This document shows, in pieces, positions 5,903 through 6,927 of a stretch of DNA of 6,927 nt. The stretch covers positions 1-6,927 of the forward strand of contig CACLNK010000040.1 of the NCBI GenBank assembly GCA_902608305.1, in the 5' to 3' direction. Each line of letters starts with the position of its first letter. Positions within the stretch are counted from its first letter, which is position 1. The notes beneath the pieces are model-generated. The model saw nothing but the letters and a program-made list of their open reading frames with translations. It was not told where the DNA came from and did not search any database. A program made the position numbers and the translations under genes. The DNA is from an uncultured Pelagibacteraceae bacterium (lineage in GTDB: Bacteria > Pseudomonadota > Alphaproteobacteria > Pelagibacterales > Pelagibacteraceae).

Positions 5903-6828
5903 AAGTATTAGGAATTGGAAATGCCATTGTCGATGTAATTTGTAAAATAGAAGATAGTTTTTTAACAGAAAACAATCTTACTAAAAGTACTATGAAACTT
6001 GTTGATGAAACAGAGTTTAAAAAACTCTTATTAAATTTAAAAATTAAAGAAACAATAGCAGGAGGGTCTGTTGCAAATTCTATTGTTGGCTTATCACAAT
6101 TAGGAAATCCAGTTTCTTTCATTGGAAAAATTAATGATGATGAATTAGGCAATAAATATGAAAAAAGTTTAACAAATGAAAAGGTAAAATATTGTTATAA
6201 AAAAAAAAAAGAAACAATACCAACAGGAACCTGTTTAATTTTAATTACTCCAGATTCTGAAAGAACAATGTGCACCTTTTTAGGTATTGCAGGAAAAGTA
6301 AGTGCTAATGATATTGACGAAAATGCTGTTAAAAATAGTGAATTAGTTTTTTTAGAAGGTTATTTATGGGATGAAGGCGAACCAAAGACTGCTTTTAATA
6401 AAGCAATTAGCCTTTCAAAAAAAACAGCAATGACTTTGTCAGACAAATTTTGTGTTGAAAGACATAAAAAAAGCTTTCTAGATTTATTAATCAACAAATT
6501 AGATATTACTTTTGCTAACGAACAAGAAATCCTGTCTTTAATTGATGCAAAAAATTTTGATGAAGTAATTTCATTTGCAAAGCAACTTAGAAAATTAATT
6601 ATTATTACTCGTTCAGATAAAGGAAGTATTGCAATCCAAAGCAATTATATATTTGAGTGTAATAGTCAAAAAAATTTAAAAATTGTTGATCTAACAGGTG
6701 CAGGGGATCTTTTTGCCTCAGGCTTCTTACATGGCTATATCAACAATCTAACTGTTAACGAAAGTCTTAAAAAAGGAACCGAAATGGCATCAAAAATTAT
6801 TCAAAAAATTGGTGCCCGATTAAATTAG
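5899..6828 (+). CDS. PfkB-family kinase, probably adenosine kinase-like
   Basis: PfkB/ribokinase-family enzymes transfer phosphate from ATP to a sugar or nucleoside hydroxyl. The 309-residue protein shows GIGNAIVDVIC (5-15), the substrate-binding GG motif in IAGGSVANSIVGLSQLG (53-69), FIGKINDDELG (74-84) and ERTMCTFLGIAG (121-132). LEGYLWDEGEP (152-162), TFANEQE (204-210) and TRSDKGS (237-243) follow. The C-terminal signature DLTGAGDLFASGFLHG (264-279) carries the anion-hole GAGD with catalytic Asp270. MKLVDETEF near residue 32 and the EGYLWD segment resemble the bacterial adenosine kinase-like branch, which would return adenosine to AMP, for example after S-adenosylhomocysteine breakdown. 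The exact substrate is inferred; another nucleoside or sugar is possible. It overlaps nth by 4 bp (ATGA) and contains a 12-A run at 6199-6210 encoding four lysines. Confidence 0.85.
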   Translation: MKVLGIGNAIVDVICKIEDSFLTENNLTKSTMKLVDETEFKKLLLNLKIKETIAGGSVANSIVGLSQLGNPVSFIGKINDDELGNKYEKSLTNEKVKYCYKKKKETIPTGTCLILITPDSERTMCTFLGIAGKVSANDIDENAVKNSELVFLEGYLWDEGEPKTAFNKAISLSKKTAMTLSDKFCVERHKKSFLDLLINKLDITFANEQEILSLIDAKNFDEVISFAKQLRKLIIITRSDKGSIAIQSNYIFECNSQKNLKIVDLTGAGDLFASGFLHGYINNLTVNESLKKGTEMASKIIQKIGARLN

Positions 6829-6927
6829 TTTTTTTTTCTTTTAAAACTACCTTTTCCTTTTTTGGGTTTAACTATTTTAGATCGATATTTTGGAGATCTT
6901 AAATTTTTAGCAATAAAATTTTTTTTT
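6825..6927 (-). CDS. arfA: ArfA-like alternative ribosome-rescue factor, C-terminal part only
   Basis: On the minus strand, 33 codons run from the right edge to a TAA stop at 6827-6825; the N-terminus lies outside. The visible end includes LRSPKYRSKIVKPKKGKGSF followed by KRKKN. It aligns without gaps to my memory of the E. coli ArfA core ([20 protein letters not shown]...), sharing the L-x2-P-x2-R pattern and an exact KKGKGS. ArfA enters the empty mRNA channel of ribosomes stalled on stop-less mRNA and recruits release factor RF2. Unlike full-length E. coli ArfA, this protein ends right after the basic KRKKN, with no hydrophobic tail, so it matches the active truncated form. The stop overlaps the convergent kinase stop by 3 bp. 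The main alternative is another small basic ribosome-associated protein. Confidence 0.7.
   Translation of the reverse strand, partial: KKNFIAKNLRSPKYRSKIVKPKKGKGSFKRKKN

Noticed and set aside
5865..6152. Minus-strand open frame across the nth/kinase junction
   Set aside because: It covers the Nth iron-sulfur cysteines and the kinase GG motif on the opposite strand, with no supporting signals.
6360..6644. Minus-strand open frame inside the kinase gene
   Set aside because: It is antisense to conserved PfkB segments, with no Shine-Dalgarno sequence or recognisable domain.
6829..6840. T-run after the kinase as a Rho-independent terminator
   Set aside because: No stem precedes it, and the run is explained by lysine codons of the minus-strand ArfA-like gene.

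Overview
The window is a compact, AT-rich bacterial chromosome segment carrying core genes only, with no sign of a mobile element, CRISPR array, tRNA or rRNA. The gene content and protein motifs point to an alphaproteobacterium. The strong A/T bias, lysine-rich proteins, gaps of 0-58 bp, 4-bp ATGA overlaps and frequent lack of Shine-Dalgarno (SD) sequences suggest a streamlined lineage such as Pelagibacterales (SAR11). That assignment is inferred from style and layout, not from a database search.

Layout. At the left edge, on the minus strand, is the 5' part of rdgB (nucleotide-pool sanitation); its C-terminus lies outside the window. A 36-bp divergent spacer separates it from a plus-strand run: grpE, dnaK, dnaJ, an unnamed 55-residue two-helix membrane protein, dapB, nth and a PfkB-family kinase resembling adenosine kinase. 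At the right edge, on the minus strand and overlapping the kinase stop codon, is the C-terminal part of a small basic protein that I recognise as an ArfA-like ribosome-rescue factor.

How the genes work together. GrpE, DnaK and DnaJ form the complete Hsp70 chaperone cycle. The grpE-dnaK gap carries a sequence that fits the alphaproteobacterial RpoH (sigma-32) promoter consensus at every defined position. No CIRCE operator is visible, and no hrcA gene lies between rdgB and grpE. The chaperone genes run straight into a second group with zero-gap or overlapping junctions (small membrane protein, dapB for lysine/diaminopimelate synthesis, nth for base-excision repair, nucleoside/sugar kinase), whose functions are unrelated. 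A weak hairpin just after dnaJ and a sigma-70-like sequence inside the small membrane gene could separate their expression.

The most noteworthy items are the ArfA-like protein with no C-terminal tail, the small two-helix protein that is easily missed, the near-exact heat-shock promoter with its very short leader, and the rdgB/grpE spacer, where both predicted promoters place transcription starts at or next to the start codons. I see no previously undescribed multi-gene system here.
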